NCBI GenBank assembly: GCA_022376515.1
Contig: WTXI01000060.1
Location: 62,001-126,000 of the forward strand
DNA from: Lactifluus volemus
Lineage: Eukaryota > Basidiomycota > Agaricomycetes > Russulales > Russulaceae
DNA length: 64,000 nucleotides
Reading direction: 5' to 3'
The notes under the pieces are model-generated. The model was not told the DNA's origin. It ran no database searches and saw nothing but the letters and a program-made list of their open reading frames with translations. Below are positions 1 to 14,323 of this stretch, piece after piece. Each line of letters starts with the position of its first letter. Position 1 is the first letter of the stretch. A program made the translations under genes and the position numbers.

Positions 1-2
1 GC

Positions 3-242
3 GGTTTACTCGAGTCGTGGACCCATCATCCACAGCCTCTGTCACAGCCACCCCCAGATGCTGCTGGTATGTCAGAATCCGCTAGCTCACCCATGCCTCC
101 GTGGATGGCACTGCGAGTGGCAAATCTCCCTAAAGACTCTGCTGCAGGCCCGTCCGAAACTTCCACTTCACCATCCACATCGTCACGGAGCACAAAATTG
201 ACGATGCCAGTGGGACTGGACTGGCTTGCGCACGAGCAATGA
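3..242 (+). CDS. 3' end of an unidentified gene (partial)
   Basis: An open frame runs in from the left edge for 79 codons and stops at TGA 240-242. The peptide is rich in Ser, Pro and Thr, with a Pro/Gln-rich start and a Ser/Thr run near its middle. It ends in a short hydrophobic stretch (VGLDWLAHEQ). No domain is recognisable, so the function is unknown. It converges on the VMA10 gene, whose stop codon lies 245 bp away. The absence of stop codons and the biased composition argue for real coding sequence, but an intronic or untranslated reading cannot be excluded without the upstream part. Confidence 0.4.
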   Translation, partial: GLLESWTHHPQPLSQPPPDAAGMSESASSPMPPWMALRVANLPKDSAAGPSETSTSPSTSSRSTKLTMPVGLDWLAHEQ

Positions 243-487
243 GCTTGTTGTACGCGATGCATTCGGACTTCTTTTTATTTCTCTATCTCTGCCTCGTCTT
301 GGTCTGTGTTCAGTGTCACTGTTTCCTGCGACTCGTCAGCGGCCTGGCAGCTTATACGTAGAGCAATGGGCTATTGATTATCTATCGTATTTTGTTCGGT
401 AACGGTGTTGCGATTGCGCACACCTAGAGTGTACACTATTCGTTTATTTCGCAATCCATCCAATCAGTGATAGCAGAGTGCATGCGA

Positions 488-958
488 TCACTGTTGTTTC
501 TTCAGATTCCGATGGAGCTCTGGCTGAACTAGAACGACGCGGTCGAGAAGCTTTCTAAGAACATCGTCTTTGTGGGTGGTGTATGCGCCTGAAATGTTAG
601 ACAACTTCTCTTCTGTCTCCTTGTCTATAGTGGACTGGGCATCCTGTGTTGTCCCTGCGCGCTGGCGAGATGTCAATCAGCCAGTTGAACAGAAGTGAGT
701 GGGGTCAGAATGGGGGCTCACGGAGCTTTGGAAGGCAGTAAACTCCTGCTCCTTCACTGTACGGTACTCCTCTATCTCCTTTGCGGCCTCAGTGCGTGCA
801 TCCTTCAACCGTTGCACCCGGTCTGCGGGGACACATATTTGAGAATGCATTGGCTAATTGCAAGTAACGTACATTGGCGGGCCTGTTGCACGATTCTGGC
901 AGCCTCCTTCTCGGACTCGAGGAGGGTTTGAATATTCTGCGATTGTTGCGTGGCCTGC

Positions 959-960
<2 letters not shown>
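488..960 (-). CDS. VMA10: V-type proton ATPase subunit G
   Basis: This is subunit G of the peripheral stalk of the vacuolar H+-ATPase, which helps join V1 to Vo on the vacuolar membrane. Three exons (873-960, 722-822, 488-661) are separated by 50- and 60-nt GT-AG introns and give a 120-residue protein, close to the usual 110-118. The N-terminus (QNIQTLLESEKEAARIVQQAR) and the C-terminus (LLDRVVLVQPELHRNLKK) are the family's two conserved blocks, joined by a charged helical middle. Phases fit exactly: the first intron splits the Tyr codon of the conserved QY pair. The ATG directly abuts an AT/GT microsatellite that forms the proximal 5' UTR. The gene is divergent from symplekin and carries no frame break. 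Confidence 0.95.

Positions 961-990
<30 letters not shown>
959..990. repeat. (AT)6(GT)10 microsatellite
   Basis: Six AT units (959-970) run straight into ten GT units (971-990). On the minus strand this reads (AC)n(AT)n and touches the VMA10 start codon, so it forms the last 30 bases of that gene's leader. Confidence 0.95.
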
Positions 991-1335
991 ATTGAGAAGT
1001 AGATGAAGAGAGCGCGCTACACAGCACAGAGTCCGAGGAGACCAAGTGGGATTCAAACTCCGGACTACGGCTTGGCTCAGTGCTTCCGAGTCTCTGGCAA
1101 GTCAGTGGTTGCAGCAGCTTAGTAGCACAGCTCTCTCCTCCCTTGCGCGGGCTTCACGAAAACTACGTTTTTCATCTTTTATATATCCCTGGAAATATAA
1201 GAAAAGGGGACGAAAAACGAACGGAAGCCGCCTATCCTCAAATCATTTTCATTTTGAGGCGTCCCCCACCCCCAGGGAGAAGAAGTGACTCGTCGGGGTA
1301 GAGAGCGTATAGAGAACAACACTCGCATTCCAGTC
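961..1335. promoter_or_regulatory. Bidirectional intergenic region, VMA10 / symplekin
   Basis: 375 bp separate two divergent start codons (VMA10 at 960, symplekin at 1336). It holds the GT part of the microsatellite and otherwise mixed sequence. No convincing TATA box was found. Promoter function is inferred only from the divergent layout. Confidence 0.5.
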
Positions 1336-4300
1336 ATGGCGTCGATGGACCCACTGCAAGCTCTCACCGCCGCGCTCAGCGTGCCTGCAGACTCGAAGGA
1401 ACAGGCTGACCTACTCGCCGCTCTCCGAGAGACCCTTGAGGCGCAGCCGCATCCGATCCCGATCCTCTGCAACACGCTACTCAAGACCGCCGCCGGTTCG
1501 AACGACTCATTGCTCAGACGCTGGGTGCTGGACTTGCTCCACTTTGGTATTGCGCGCGCGCCTCTGGCCGTCGACACGCGTACGAATCGTGCGTTTTTGG
1601 TCACTCTCCTCATTGTTTTATGCTCACGCGCGGTTCATATCTTTTCTCTCTCCTTCATCGCCGTCGTTTTTCATCAACTTTCCCCCCCCCCCTTTTTTTT
1701 TTTCCCTGCCATTTTGTGCTTTCCCCAGTTGCGTTGCAGTCTCTCGATGTGCTAGCCGCACTTTTGAACGACGCCAACGCTTGGACTGTCAAAGTCGCAG
1801 TACAAACTTTCGCGGGCGTGTACTCTCTTCTCTTTCGTCGAATGTGCGTTCCTCAAATTCTTTTTGGGTAAAAACAAGTTGGGATGCTCGACGCTGATTG
1901 ATGCCTTTACGTTTTCCCCAACGCTACCTTTTGCAGATGTACGAATAGGAACGAGCGGCTCCAATGGGATACACTCACGCGCGCGAAGAACCGGATCATC
2001 GAGTTCATGTGGGCGCCCAACACGCACGCCGGCATACAGCTTGCCGCAGTCAAGTTTTTGCAGAGAGTTATACTGGTGCAATCGCGTGGCGTTGCGGATC
2101 CAAGGGTAAGCTATCCATCCTGTCCGTTTCGTGTCACACCTCCCGCTGAGTGTTTGTCCCCCCCCCCTCCCCCAATCAAGCTACAAAACAAAAGCGACCC
2201 GAATCTTGCGATCGTGCCGGGAGACCACCCGTTCATCAACACTGCTGCTCTTGAAGCAGAGGGAGTCGCTCTCCTGCAGCGTCTCATCACTGATCTATAC
2301 ACAAAACAGTGCGTCAGATGAATGGATAGCTACATTTTGGCGAATGGTATAAACTCATTCTTGGACCTTGTCAGGAACCCAGACCTTATCTCCGCCATCC
2401 TGAATAGTTGGTCAAGTCTCGTTAAGCTACGGCCTAGCTTCGTGCAGATTGTGGTATCGTCCCTCACATTATGGACGCCCGCCCCTTTGCTCGGTCTCCC
2501 CTTCATAGCATCAGAAGCGTTGAAAAATCCGTTCGCATCCTCTTAACACACATATCACGGTGCGTGCTTCTGTAATAGTCGCGTACCTCTACCCTCACTC
2601 AGGCAACCCATCTGTGCAGCTTACCATCCGGAGCAAACTTTGTGCGTGAGATCAACGATGCTCTCACTAAACAAGCGCAACGCATGGAACAAGCTGCAAC
2701 GGAAGAGAGAACACGCAAGGCCATGGCGACGCAAGCACAAGTGGATTCTCGCAAGCGTCCCTCATCTGCTGTCGGCCCAGGCGAGGAAGACGCGAAGCGC
2801 CAGAAAGTCGACGAAGACCCCAATGCCGACGCAACTGCGCTGCTGGCCACGTTCGACTTCACAACACTGCCCGTCGCGCTCATCACAGAGCTCGTCGTCG
2901 CCAATCTACAGGTGTTCTCTGAAGAAGCTTTTCAGGCACGCATCAACGCCTATCGCCATCCACCACCTACAACCGTAGCTGCTCCTGCTCCTGTTCCTGC
3001 AGTCGCTACTCCGGTCTCACCAGCGGCTCTCGAAAATGCTGTAGCAGCGGATAACGCAGCGCCGGTGAAGTTGCCGCCAACAATGCCGGCTGCGGATCGC
3101 GCGAGGGAGCGCGTCATGGCTCAGACATCGTCAGCCCAGGCGGATGAACCAAGCTCATCCAACCAATCATTGAAGAGCCTGTGGATCCGCTGCAGATGGA
3201 TATGGACGAGGACATCGAGTTCGAACCGGACCAGCTGAATCTCGAGGTAATTCGCTTTCTGTGACATTCCCCCCGGTCTGTATCTCATGATCTCGCCTGT
3301 CGCAGTTGGAACCAATGCAAGAAGATGACGAGACTCTCGGTGCGGGCGAGCTTGCTATCAAAGAACTGCTCCCGCTGGAGTTTCGACTTCCACCGCCGTC
3401 CGTTCTTGGGGAAGAGGAACGCGCGGCGACGGTCAAATCGGTAGTGACACGGATATGGCAAAGTTCAGGTGACCTTGCGGTCGGTCCCCAGACTGGTGGA
3501 CGCGACATGTGGATGCTGCTTCTTGTGCGGATGATCACACGTGTGGTGGACCCGGATTCCGGCAAAGGAAAGGAAGTCAAGAACAGCGCGGATCCCGACG
3601 TCGAGATGGACGAAGGAATGGTCGAACTGTACGAGCGTCAGGACCGGCTGAGAAGGGTGCTGTGCGACTACATCATGGCCGATTTCTCTGGGAGGTGAGA
3701 ATCTCTTTCTCGTATGGATTTCATAACAGCGAGTTTGACAAATAGTCTAGGATACGACTGGCAACAACGTGGATGAACGAGGAATGGTATAATGATCAAA
3801 TGAGACTCTCCTCGGACAATGGCTGGGTAAGCATTCCCTATGACTCCTCCTATTGGCAACATTAAACTGTACCAGCGTCCGAATTACGAAGTTTGGCTAA
3901 ATCAAATCGTGGCCGAGTATCAATCGCGCCTAGATAGAAAGGATAGGATGTTCGCGCGGTTCCTCCTCGATTTGCCCTCCGTTCCCTCGGATGTGTTCAC
4001 ACTCCTCCGCGATTTGAGCACGGAACCAGACAGGTGTGTTAAGGTTACCAGTGACTATTAATGAAACTCATCTATCGTTCAATAATGTGTGCGCGCTAGG
4101 ATGCAGATCGGTTTTCAAACATTGCGCGACTTCGTTACGCAACGGCCAACACTCCGCGGTGATGCAACGACCATCCTTTTGGAGTTAACGACACATCCAG
4201 GTTCGGGTATTTCTCATCGACGCTAGTACTTAACAATGCGGCTGATAAGGGGGTGGTATTGTTTTCTAGAAAAGGTCACACGAAACGCGGCGATTTTGAC

Positions 4301-5768
4301 TGTGAAGCGATGTATGGGCGAATTCCAAATGACGGACGGCATGATACGTGATTTTGCCCTGCAACTACTCCGCCGACTTCAGACCCCACGCCCTGTTGAC
4401 AAAATCCCGGGGGCAGATGCCGACATGGAAGATGGGCAGCTTCCGCCAGAAGATCTACTACAAACACCGTATTTACAAGAACGACTAGAGCTTCCTGCCC
4501 AAAAGTCCCAGGTGGTACAACACGTCGAGTTATTGTTCGCGTTATCCTCAAAGGCCCCGGATTTCCTGGATGAGTGAGTGTTTTGAGCTGCTATATTCGC
4601 AGAAGGGGGGCCTGAATGTTGTTCCCAGAATATTTGCGGCATACGGCGAGATGGATATCAGTGTTCAGGAGGCGATTCACGACCTAATTACGGCACTCAT
4701 ACGGTCACTAGGTCCAGGAAACGGGAAGCTCCTTACGTTAATGCGCACGTTCCCGCCGGGCGCAGAAACATTGGCACTCCGTATTCTGAATATCTTCACG
4801 GAACACGGACGACCAAATGCGCAACTCGTCGTTCTTGTCAGGGGACTGATCGCAGAGCGTGACCTTGACGCTCGTTTCCTCATTCCGATCATCGCTGAGA
4901 TGGATAAGCCGGATATCATGAAGCACCTCCCACGCATCGTCTCGATCTTGAATGGAACGCAGGAAACGAAGGAACTCGTACGGAGCGTCTTTGGTGCCGT
5001 TGTTACCACGCCGCCGCAGACGTTCGGAAGTGTGACGAGCAACTTGCCACGCGTGAGGCAAAGTGAGTTGCTCACACCCGCGGAGCTGATGGTGTTGCTC
5101 CATGATACCGAAAAGGAGATTGGTCTCAAAAGTGCAATTGAGGGTTAGTGTGTCGTTACCCAAGTGAGGCATTCTGATCTGACAGCCTTACCCCTTGTAG
5201 CCATCGGAATCTGTTTCTCTATGACGGATGTCTTCCGTTCAGAGATTCTTGCGGTGGTTATGCAACAGATTCTTGATCAACCCGTCCTCCCAACTTTATT
5301 CATGCGGACAGTGAGTTCTGACTGTTCCACGTATTATTCACACGCGAAAACGCTCACACGTATACAATTCCAAGGTGATTCAAGCCGTCAGAACGTACAA
5401 GTCGTTGACCGGTTTCGTCTCCACGACGTTACTCTCACGACTGATTACGAAAAAAATCTGGACCACTCCACCGCTCTGGCAGGTTTATCCGCTGTGCCCA
5501 AATCGTGGCTCCCGCAAGCTTTTTAGTCCTTCTACAACTCCCGAAGGAGCAATTACGGGAATTGGTAGCCAAGCAGCCGACCCTGCGCGGTCCCCTACGC
5601 GAATTTGTCCAGAAAAAAGGAGGCAACCCCGCGCGGGCCGCTGTATATTTGGAGATTATTGGCGAGGATGAGCCACAGGGAGGGGAATCGGTACCGGCGC
5701 CAACTCCCGAGTCGCCACCACCAAGCGTACCGTCAGTACCCGCTGTCCCTGAGCCAACGCCATCATAG
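1336..5768 (+). CDS. Symplekin / Pta1, scaffold of the mRNA 3'-end processing complex
   Basis: Symplekin (yeast Pta1) is a HEAT-repeat scaffold of the cleavage and polyadenylation factor in the nucleus. The N-terminal part (1336 to about 2560) matches the symplekin/Pta1 N-terminal HEAT domain, with blocks such as LQSLDVLAALLNDANAWTVK and FVQIVVS. A charged linker with EEDAKRQKVDED follows. The second half carries the symplekin C-terminal domain (SELLTPAELMVLLHDTEKE, LPTLFMRTVIQAV, SFLVLLQLPKEQLREL). At least a dozen introns of 50-99 nt fit by phase. Three places do not join cleanly: near 2500, near 3113-3153, and at 5482. At 5482 homology runs from LWQ straight into FIRCAQ in another frame with no possible intron. 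I treat these as small deletions and the gene as functional. Start chosen at the first ATG before the conserved N-terminus. Confidence 0.9.
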
Positions 5769-6064
5769 TGCCTGTGGGGGGGTGATGGATCTTTCTTTGC
5801 ATAGGGATGGTTAGATTAGCATGTATGATTTTTTGTTCCCCCCTTGTTTTGTTAAACGTGACCTTGTTCCTTTTTGTCCCGAGGGCGCCAAACTTACGGG
5901 ACCGTCGGGTGGCAAAGTGAGTTTGTGGTCAGTCTCAGACAAGACAGGCTGAGGTCGATTGCTACCAGTACCTGCTACTTGTACTCCTTTGGTTTCACAA
6001 CTTGAGAGTTGATCGCTGCGGTTGGCCGTAGGCCAAGTGCACAAATTTTATATATCCAACCACC
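5769..6064. other. Symplekin 3' flank / MAPK 5' flank
   Basis: 296 bp between the symplekin stop and the MAPK start. A pyrimidine-rich stretch lies near 5835-5880. No gene or RNA is recognised. It presumably holds the symplekin terminator and the MAPK promoter. Confidence 0.4.
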
Positions 6065-8761
<2,697 letters not shown>

Positions 8762-8907
8762 GGTGGGGAGCTTGAGGGTACTAGCTTTCATAGATCATAC
8801 TGTATGACCGCATCTCCATTGCTTTGTAAACATAAATATATAGAGAATTGCAAGACAGGGGTGTGATGGGTGTGTCTATGCATCTCCGAGAAGTTCCTTT
8901 AAGCCTA

Positions 8908-10017
8908 TCAAGTCTTCAGTACTTTACGGGAAGCAAGAGGTAGACACGCACGTTGTATGATACTAAGGTATGCTGTTGTGGCAGGGCTCTCAGGGTATTC
9001 ATCCAAAAAACTGACACCATAATCCGCGCTCTTTCCTATTCGCGGGTCAAGCGGAACTGAGCCTAACAGCTCGACGCCCGTCTCCTTGGCAAGACGAGCA
9101 GCTCCGCCAGTTGTAGGCCGGAAAATCTGGGATTCTGCCTTGCAGTTGGGGCAGACGAATCCGGCCATGTTCTCGACGAGTCCGAGTATGCGCACGCCGA
9201 CTTTGCGACAAAAGTCAATCTCTCGCGCAACATCCTGGAGCGCAACCTCCTGGGGCGTGGTGATGAGCACTGCGCCGTCTATCCCGCTCTCCTTCAGGAG
9301 CTGCACGATGCTGAGGTGCTCGTCAGATGTCCCAGGGGCGTGTCGACGACGAGATAATGGAGCGCGCCCCAGTCACGTCTTTGAGGAACTGCGCTATCAA
9401 TCCGTTCTTCTTCGGCCCACGCCACATGACGGCATCTTTCGAGGAAGGGAGCATAAAACCGACAGACATGGCGCCTAGGTTGTCCTGTACGTAGACGGGT
9501 GACCAACCGGCAGCTGAGGTGTGGACTTGCTCTGATGCGATGCCAAGAATAGTGGGGATAGATGGACCACATATATCGACATCCATGATGCCGGTCTTAT
9601 AATTATTTTTTCAATGTGAAATGACAAGTGAAGGAGGGGCTTTAGAAGAACGTACCTGACCTCTGGATCAGACGCAAATGCCCAGCCAAGTTGAGCGGCA
9701 AAGGTAGATTTGCCGACGCCTCCTTTACCTGAGAGAACGAGGATCTTCCGATTCACTTCGGACATGCGTTCACGTACGAACGGTAACGCAGGGTCTGGCC
9801 CTTGGCTGTTCCTGACGCACAAACGTCCTGGTTGGGGCAGCCTTCACAAGCTGCCGACTTGCCTGCGAGTTCTGATTCAGTTCCCTGAAGGAAGATGGGT
9901 ACTAACTCAAGAATAACAGTGTATATAAAGAGTACTTACCGGACAATGTTCTGGCGCATTTTCTGGAACCGACCTCGGGTCGGGAACACTGCTTGGTGGT
10001 TGCAGAGGAGCTAACAT
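8908..10017 (-). CDS. NBP35: Cytosolic Fe-S cluster assembly scaffold Nbp35
   Basis: P-loop ATPase scaffold of the cytosolic iron-sulfur assembly pathway, working with Cfd1. Exon 1 (9940-10017) ends in EHCP. Exon 2 from 9884 completes the N-terminal C-x13-C-x2-C-x5-C ferredoxin-like motif, then gives the deviant Walker [10 protein letters not shown]. Further on come [24 protein letters not shown] and the C-terminal CPNC pair that marks Nbp35. Homology changes frame at about 9800, at the 9600 splice junction, at 9370 and at 9334; one added base at each point restores family sequence, so these look like sequence errors. The end is uncertain: either TGA at 8908, or a 38-nt intron (8914-8951) leading to a TAG at 8876. 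The gene is divergent from the J-domain gene. Confidence 0.9.
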
Positions 10018-10166
10018 CGTCGTGGCTGGTGATCAAAGATTTTATTTTCGGATCTAAGCGGCCCATGTGATAGCACTACGATCACGTGATGATCTTGGAT
10101 GTGGTTCACTTTAATTAGTGGCGGGCGGCAAACTGGGTCGTTTAACTTCAAACGCATACGCCGTCT
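10018..10166. promoter_or_regulatory. Bidirectional intergenic region, NBP35 / J-protein
   Basis: Only 149 bp separate two divergent ATGs, so regulatory sequence must be shared or very short. It contains two ATCACGTGAT-like palindromic stretches (10079-10091 region, core CACGTG), resembling a bHLH E-box. The factor is not known. Confidence 0.45.
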
Positions 10167-11713
10167 ATGAGCACACCAGTTTTTGACTATTATAAGGCCC
10201 TTGGTCTCTCAAAAGACGCATCCTTTGAAGACGGTGCGCTACCATCAGTCTTATCTCTTTTTACTCATTTTGAACGTTCCGCAGTGCGACGGGCATACAA
10301 GCAGAAGGTGTTGGAAACTCATCCCGACAAGCTTCCTCCCGACTCAACGGAGTGGGAGAAAGAAGCTGCTCGTGAGCAGTTTAGCAGAGTAAGCTGTCCA
10401 TGGACACCCATCCCGTCTCTGAGCTAACCATCTCTAGGTGCACGAAGCCTCGGAGATTTTGGGAGATCCTGATCGGCGAAGAGTGCGGTTCTTCTCCGTG
10501 GATATCTACATTCTTCTTACAACCCCCGTATAGGAATATGACATTCACTATCGGGAGCTTCCAGAGCCCAGCATCAAGTCTGCTTCGAGCCCTAAATCTT
10601 CCTCTGTTTCGATGTCCAGGTCAGATTCTACTGCTACTGTTCGTACCGCCGGTCCTAGGCCCCTGTATAGGACCCCTTCCATGGTCTCCTTGCATCTGCA
10701 AGGTCAGCTACCAAATCAAACGATGACTCGCCTTCATCTTTGTCCCGAACAAATTCCATGACGAGTGTACCGAGCGTCCCAACCCCGCAACGTCCTTGTC
10801 GAGAAGTAGCTCTGTTGCTTCTAAGCCTCAACAACAACAACAACTTGCTAGAGAAAACACAGTTTTATCATCTCATAGTGTTAATGGCCCATCGTCGCCT
10901 GTGTCCAGGGTAAATTCTTCTACAAGCGCACGTGAAGCCCCGCCCACAGTGTCACGCTCCAGCTCCTCAGCCACTGTCCGGGACGTACCACCATCGGTGT
11001 CGAGACAGACTCTATTTTATCTAGTCGTCAATCGCCGTCAGTGACGAGGATCCCCTCACTCCGAGTAGCCATGGAACACCTGCTTCACCCTCTATTTCCC
11101 GAACCAACTCTGCGGCTACCGCACGCTCAACTGCCTCTGCCTCTTCTGCAGCACGCAGCGTGTCGGAAAGCCAAAGACCATACTTGACGCGCCAATCTCT
11201 GTAACTAGGTCCGACTCGACCTCGACGAGCACCCCGCGGCCTCTCTCCAGGTCCAATTCCACTGTGACCGCTCCTCCGTTGGCCAGTGTATCTAGATCTA
11301 ACTCTATCCCCTCCGTCACTGCCATCTCTCTCCATGAATCATCGTCCATTGCCAGATCTAACACTAGGGCCACCGCGCTCACTTCCGTCTCCGTGAGCTC
11401 GAAGGCGAAGAGAAACTACGGGAATCGGATATCTATGGCTAGTGTCGCTAGCGCGTTTTGCGATCTGCCCGACCCACCATATTCTCGACCTAACGATTAT
11501 GAGGCGCTGGTCAACGCTATGGTGCAGGAGTTGTACCGCCTTAACCCGGAATGGGTAGAGCGCAAACAGCGACTTGAACAGGTAAGTAATTTTCCCATTG
11601 TCCTACGTAGTACGTACGTCATGGAGACATTTTTCGTGGTCTAGATCAGGGCACAGCGCGAGGCCGGGGTCAAGGTTGATTACCGTGCATGGCGCGCGTC
11701 GTGGGCATCGTAA
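10167..11713 (+). CDS. J-domain (DnaJ-like) protein with Ser-rich tail
   Basis: The first 75 residues form a J domain: FDYYKALGLSKDASFEDV, then RRAYKQKVLETHPDKLPP with the HPD tripeptide that stimulates Hsp70 ATPase, then FSRVHEASEILGDPDRR. Introns at about 10232, 10390 and 10470 fit by phase. The rest, about 350 residues, is a low-complexity Ser/Arg/Thr region with a short poly-Gln and SRSSS-type motifs. It closes with a conserved-looking block (PPYSRPNDYEALVNAMVQEL) and a last exon from 11645 ending at TAA 11713. The tail switches frame several times (about 10700, 10790, 11000-11210), consistent with small deletions. Client and compartment are unknown; no signal peptide or membrane segment is seen. 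Confidence 0.8.
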
Positions 11714-12119
11714 GCAACACCGTTGCGTCACCGTTTTTATTTGCTACGATTTATTCACCAAACTTTCATGTTTGTGTTTGTATGTACGAATTCTCTACCT
11801 GTCGTCTCCATTTCGGCGACGCGCTTTCGTCCACATGTTTGCGGGGGAGCTTGTACGATTTCCCGGATGAATAGGTTATAGGACATGAATGGTGGACAAG
11901 TGTAGCTGTCTGATTGGGTTATTAGTCGTATACTAGTAGTAGTCCATTCATGTCAGTGCCATCATTTGGACACGTTATGAACATCGAAGACTTATAATCA
12001 AGATGCTGACCAACCTATCCACCGATAGATTACTACGAGCCGAGTCGCCCGCAGTGGAGCCTGTGGAGGAGATAAATACCTATGCAGGGCTAGAGGCATA
12101 CCAATATTCTAATTTCTAA
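11714..12119. other. Intergenic region before the oxidoreductase
   Basis: 406 bp without a recognisable gene. A TATA-like ATAAATAC lies about 48 bp upstream of the next start codon and could be its core promoter. The rest holds no feature I can name. Confidence 0.4.
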
Positions 12120-13608
12120 ATGACACCCACCGTACAGAAGGCCATAGTTGTTCAACAGGACGGCTCAGTCGCTTTGCGTCAAATCGACGTTCCCAAACCT
12201 GGCCCTGACGAGATTCTAGTCAAGGTCGTCGCTGCTGCACAAAATCCAACTGACTGTGCGTTATTTCTATGATTGATGATTACGCGAGATGCGGCCATTT
12301 TTGATTCATTTCGCGACTTTTTTTTTTCTTTTAATTTGTTCTTCTTCGAGTCCACAGGGAAGTCAGCGTGGTATGCAAGGCGCGCCGGAACCATATCTGG
12401 ATGCGATTTTTCGGGAATTGTTGAGGAAATCGGACCAAATGTCCCGCATGGCTACGATCTATAGGCGAACGCGTCGCCGGTTTGGTTCAAGGAGGTCAGT
12501 CCATTTACACACGCGGGGGATCTACCACCGCTCGGGTGTCAATAAATAAATAAAATAAAATCCTCCGCCGTGTAACTAGGGATTCGGCACTATGGAGCCT
12601 TTTCCGAGTATCTGATCACCGACGCGGGCTTGGTCGTCCATGTCCCAGACACCTGGTCCTTTGAAGACGCGGCGCAATTGGGAATCGCTCCATTCACCGC
12701 TCTCAGGACGTTGTACGACACGCTCGAGCTTCCCCTGCCTCTCGGAGCAACGGCGTCTACCGCCACCGCCACCGCCGCCACCACCACCACCACCGCCGCG
12801 GCGAATCAACTCCAAAGCCGGACTCCCATTCTCGTCGGGGGCGGCGCCACCTCTGTTGGTCAATACGTCGTCCAATTCGCGAAGCTCTCGGGTTTATATG
12901 TCATTGCGACGGCCTCGGAACGGAATTTTAGTTTGGTGCGATCCTTGGGCGCAGACGTCGTCGTCGACTATCGTGATCCGGTGGCTGCGGCGAAACAGAT
13001 TCGAGAAGCCGCGCCGAACCTTCAGTATGCGACTGACTGTGCGATCGATGGGACGTCGCCCGCGATCGTCGCGGCTTCACTTGCAGGCCAAGGAACGCTT
13101 GCGCACATCACCACGTTGCCTTATCCCCCAGCGGAAGGCGTCCGAATTCTGTCGAGCGTCGTCTTTGATTTCCTCGGAAAGGTGCGCCACGTGCTAGACC
13201 TCAAGAACTTCCCTCCGCCCGCCCCTCCTGTTTCACGCGGTGTCCCCCTTCCTTTCCTGTTTTTATAGTACAGTACGTCTGACGGGTTTCTTGTATGCAA
13301 ATGTAGGATTCAGATTTCCCGAGGCCTTTCACCGCAAAGCCCGAAGTGAAGGAGAAGGGGCGCCAGTGGGCCAAGTTCCTGTCAGATCTGCTCGTCAAGA
13401 CCGACATTCGTCCAAACCCGGTGTTACTTCAACCGCGCGGACTCGCAAGTGTCCCAGACGGCTTCCAGTACATGCGCGAGGGGAAGGTACGAATTCGCGC
13501 GGGCTTTACCTTGCGTTCGATTGGTTTTTTTTTTCTTCGTTGATGCTCCCAAAATAGGTCAGTGCTCAGAAGATCGTTTACCGGATTGCCGATACGCCTA
13601 AAGAGTGA
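12120..13608 (+). CDS. Medium-chain dehydrogenase/reductase (trans-enoyl reductase-like)
   Basis: NAD(P)H-dependent zinc-independent MDR enzyme of the quinone oxidoreductase/enoyl reductase group. The N-terminal catalytic fold starts MTPTVQKAIVVQQDG and includes EILVKVVAAAQNPTDWK, a typical GroES-like signature, then GCDFSGIVEEIG. The Rossmann half carries ILVGGGATSVGQYVVQFAKLS and YVIATASERNFSLVRSLGAD. The last two exons (about 13307-13487 and 13559-13608) give the substrate-loop end. Such proteins reduce enoyl intermediates of secondary metabolism (LovC-like) or serve as general reductases; no polyketide or other biosynthetic gene is nearby, so the substrate is unknown. An (ACC)n run near 12765-12800 encodes a Thr/Ala tract. 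One base seems missing near 12465. Confidence 0.85.
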
Positions 13609-14323
13609 AGTGGTTCGAGTTGTTAGTTAGCATGGAAACCAAGCCCCTCGGGGTGGAATGCGGGAAGGGGATTCATGGAATTGTACGTACTGTATGCCGA
13701 CTTAGTGGTGACTGCGCGGATCTATAATTGAATATTCGATGCCCGAGGGGGTACAGCGACGATGGTTCATTACGTTCATTGGTGGCTTATCCTATGGATG
13801 AGACTCTTCTGGACGACAACACTCAAAAACTCTCACGAAAAAAAAACATGATGCAGTAATATCACAAACATGCTGTAAAGTGGTTTGGCTTCTATGAAAT
13901 CAATACGGTTCATTATTATAACGTCACCCGAACTTCAGTCGTTCAATCGAATGCTGCAAAAGTGTTTCCAACGGCATCCAGCAACGATCGACGGCATCAA
14001 AGGAGATTATGGCAGTTTGTAGGCTGATACCGTGACGGCATACGACCGTTCTATTTTAGAGAGCTCGATCAAAAAAAAACCCCCGCAAGATGAATCGATG
14101 GAGTTGACGAGTTGATTAATAAGTGGTTTACGGCGTGGAACCGAACGTCGTAAACAAACACACACCATCCGCAAGTTCAGGCTGATGATATACCTACTTT
14201 CTGCAAGCTTATCGAACATACATGTAAATATTACAAGACAACACGAGTCCTAATAACACAACATCAGCAACTAATCGAATTCTATGCAAAACAAAACCCA
14301 CCTTTTTGGTAGTCTTTGAACAG
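13609..14323. other. Intergenic region, oxidoreductase / NLR gene A
   Basis: 715 bp between convergent gene ends. It contains A-rich runs (13838-13848, 14069-14079) but no homology, RNA or repeat that I recognise. Confidence 0.4.

Noticed and set aside
2459..2508. 50-nt intron in symplekin joining VVS to IRSVEKSVRI
   Set aside because: It is possible by phase, but the segment removed (LTLWTPAPLLGLP) looks conserved. A one-base deletion in the CCCC run is equally good, so it is left open rather than asserted.
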